From Oopsacas minuta (Eukaryota; Porifera; Hexactinellida; Lyssacinosida; Leucopsacidae): 64,000 bases of DNA. The position numbers were made by a program, and so were the translations under genes. Positions within the stretch are counted from its first letter, which is position 1, and each line of letters opens with the position of its first letter. The stretch covers positions 449,630-513,629 of the forward strand of contig JAKMXF010000055.1 in assembly GCA_024704765.1 (NCBI GenBank), given 5' to 3'. Under the pieces are notes generated by a model. That model made no database searches. It saw only the letters and a list, made by a program, of their open reading frames with translations, and was not told the DNA's origin. Shown piece by piece: positions 61,595 through 64,000 of this stretch.

Positions 61595-61692
61595 GCAACA
61601 TGTTAAAACGTAATCTCTAGCTTGTTTTTTCATTTCACATAGATAATTGTGAAAATCAGAGTAATCACCAAAATGCTGTGAGATATTCACTT
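61595..61692 (-). CDS. Possible second exon near 61.6 kb
   Basis: Minus strand: acceptor-like gaatatctcacag, then QHFGDYSDFHNYLCEMKKQA and RDYVLTCCRG, then donor-like gtaattggg within a GC-richer patch. It lies about 600 bp upstream of the candidate exon at 60706-60992 on the same strand. No family was recognised and phase compatibility was not shown. Confidence 0.22.
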
Positions 61693-61699
61693 TAGAAAA

Positions 61700-63400
61700 T
61701 TACATCAAAGGTGCAATTGTTAGACCCATAATGTACATGTATACGAATTCTCAATTTAATCGGCCATGCTAGATTTCCACGCCAGGCAGATTGATAAAAG
61801 GACGGACGGAAGTACAGACGTCGCACATCGTCCATGACACTAGGGCATGTTCCAATAGTAGCTACACTAAAAATTTCGAAAAAACAAAAGGACCATATGA
61901 TTTCATGATGTGGTCAGGGTTCAACCAGGCAAACTATAGATGAAATATTACTATGAGCTAGAAGTAAACTGAAAATGTTTCGCAGGGTTGGCAAAAGGCA
62001 TAGCTAAATATAGGTACAACTATCATTTAGGCATTATACTAGTATAAATGTAACATTTAGATATTCTCATATGTAATCTGAATATTACCATGCACTTTAC
62101 CACATAAGCGAATAAAAATCTTCAAGGGCGTGTATAGCGAGGGAGCTGAAATTTTAAGGGTTCAAACATATAAAAGTCACTAGCGAAACTTCACTATTTT
62201 CAGGGGGGTTTTCCCTGCGTACAGGGATTCGCCCAAAAAGTTGATATGTATGAATCTATACTATAAAACGCGATTAATTAAAGTGTGTACCTATATATAT
62301 ATATATATATATACACATTTGTAAGTCGGAATTGATTGAAGAATCTAGAAGACACCAAGGCTGATTATTGGCATACAAGGATATTATGGGCCAGGTTCAG
62401 ACATTTTGAGTTTTGGACGAAAATTCACACCTAGGACGAAACTATGAGGTCAAAATTTCTGCTATCTCATGGACTTGAGGCAAAAAGTCTGAGTATTTTC
62501 CGCCACTTAGCGACCAAAAGTACTAAGTTAATCAGGTGTCAAATAATTAAGTTAATATGAAGCACTAAGGGGTTCCGTAGCGACCAAGTGTGAGAACCGT
62601 GCTAGCAAATACTAAGGATATATCTACAAACTTATACGGTGCTTGTGCATGTGTGGTCTGGGCTTGGTTTCAATAAATGTTCCAGTGGTGGCACAATATA
62701 CAGCTTCCATCAGGTTCTGCCAATGACTAACCGGCCCACACTGAAATTGATTCCTATAGCAATACTGGTTGTATATAAAGTTATGGCAAAGTATCGTGAA
62801 GTATTCAAATAATGCTTAGCATATATAATAAATACGTTAATGTTAAATGCAAATAGTAAAATATTGAATTCGTTCATTTTCTAGAGATAGATAAAACTGT
62901 TTTACATTTGTAATATAGAAATATAATTCAGAACTCAATTTAGAAAGTTAAGAATGGAATCAGTGGAAACACTTTAGTTAGACCCGTAAAGTATTAAATG
63001 AAATTCAGTTGGAGGAATATTATGTGGATGAACAAAAAGTATTTGAACGAATTTGGTTCGAACGAATATTCGTTTTCAAAAACGAATACTCTATAATTCG
63101 ATATATAAGCGTTGATCATAAAGTAATGAGACTAATCTATCGATTTAGGATTCTATTGATGAGAGCTATACGCCTATTATCACATTACGACAGTTGATAT
63201 ATAGGCTAATGCATATTCTCATAATAGCTTTTTGAAAGTTTATGCGTCCATTGTGCTGAGTACATTCTAGGTATTGAAATTTAGCAAGGAAAACATCAAA
63301 ATATTTGGTACCTGTGAAAAATGGGAATACTTGCTCGCATATTCTTAAAGGTCACATGACGTTTTGGCCAATGAATGTCCTTTCAAAAGCGACAATACAC
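61700..63400. other. Non-coding stretch with a (TA)n microsatellite
   Basis: A TA tract occupies 62292-62313. An 18-bp segment at 62261-62278 is the inverted copy of 55114-55131. No genes recognised. Confidence 0.5.
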
Positions 63401-63419
63401 ATGTGGATCGTAAGAATTG

Positions 63420-64000
63420 AAAATGGCGATGATGCAACTACCATTAAATTGACTGAGTTAAAGGATATAGGATGATGATAGACGAATACCAATTCGGGAG
63501 TTAGAAGAATGGGTAGGTACACCAAGAGCCATTCAACATTCGATTATTTGGGAAGATCAAAAATGTACAATACTACGGTATGCTGCACAATTGGTCCAGA
63601 GACTTCTACCAAATTAACAAAAAGACAAGAGAGTTAAAGTTACAAAAAGATTCGTAAATTTACAATTCAAATAATAGCCCTTTGGATCGTATCATGGTAG
63701 ATGATGAGTCTTGGTTTCATCATTATGAACCAGAGAGTGAAAATCAATCAAAACAATGGGAAAGGCGAATGAACATGAATACAGGAATGTGAAGGCCGCG
63801 ACATCAGCTGGAAATAGTCGTATTCAGGGATGTGAAATATGAAAGGAACTCTAATTTTGATTAGTTACCAGAGAAGACAACCATAAGTAGTGAATACTAC
63901 ATCGGTGAATTGAAGGAATTGGGCAAAGGTATTAAGTGTGAAAAGCGAGGGAAGTCAACATGTGGCTTGCGGTCCAACATGCCAACAAAAAAGGCCCAAT
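63420..64000 (+). pseudogene. Mariner transposase, degenerate, cut by window end
   Basis: From about 63670 the plus strand reads DRIMVDDESWFHHYEPESEN, QSKQWE, stop, RPRHQLEIVVFRDVKYERNS, stop, TISSEYYIGELKELGKGIKC and EKRGKSTCGLRSNMPTKKAQ. This is the middle of a mariner transposase: DESWFHHYEPESxxQSKQW carries the first Asp, and the block before the second Asp (normally HDNARxHKAQ) is degraded to SNMPTKKAQ. The C-terminal part lies beyond the window. It is a different mariner lineage from those at 2.2, 24.6 and 28.7 kb. Confidence 0.75.

Noticed and set aside
1-64000. CRISPR arrays, prokaryotic operons or phage regions
   Set aside because: No spaced direct repeats or tightly packed genes; the transposon content is eukaryotic throughout.

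Overview
The window looks like AT-rich repeat DNA from an invertebrate nuclear genome. Reasons: no bacterial-type gene packing, long non-coding stretches, decayed eukaryotic DNA transposons of many families, N-filled assembly gaps, and candidate exons with GT/AG borders. The mix of Tc1/mariner (DD34D, DD34E, DD37D, DD37E), hAT and palindromic MITEs suits an arthropod. A sea-louse-type copepod is plausible, but that is inference. No intact host gene, tRNA or rRNA was found.

Layout. 1.6-5.5 kb: a DD37D (maT-like) element carrying two younger insertions, a DD34D mariner and a Tc1-like element. 6.6-8.7 kb: a fragment of an unnamed repeat-associated protein family (here 'family X'), a gap, a truncated Tc1-like element and a decayed mariner. 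9.4-10.7 kb: a Tc1-like element with both ends. 12.3-18.3 kb: a fold-back repeat, a 5.3-kb inverted-repeat structure and one palindromic MITE. 19-25.6 kb: retroelement and Tc1 relics, a complete copy of the MITE and a mariner. 25.7-27.0 kb: the best preserved DD37D element. 28.7-30.0 and 41.4-42.7 kb: two nearly identical, already dead mariners in opposite orientation. 31.0-32.7 kb: a decayed RAG1-like gene. 33.1-39.1 kb: a DD37E element holding a family X pseudogene and a complete hAT element. 45.2-46.4 kb: a hAT relic. 47.9-49.2 kb: another DD37D element. 49.8-54.6 kb: palindromic repeats. 55.7-58.7 kb: a 3.0-kb RAG1/Transib-like transposon. 60.7-61.7 kb: candidate exons. 63.4 kb to the end: a mariner running off the window.

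The most interesting item is the RAG1-like transposon at 55725-58721. Its roughly 720-codon gene is broken only by two frameshifts. The C-terminal part has the HKxLAH...SEEGLEASNK pattern of RAG1. The element has a 5-bp target duplication (CTAAC) and ends with the RSS heptamer CACAGTG (AACAGTG at the other end). A shared GAAATRGG block lies 12 nt from the heptamer at one end and 21 nt at the other, which resembles the 12/23 architecture of V(D)J signals. A second, older copy at about 31-32.7 kb has the same 3' end design (22-nt spacer). No RAG2-like gene is seen.

Apart from candidate exons, the genes here are transposases that work on their own terminal repeats. Almost all are broken by stops, frameshifts or lost catalytic residues.
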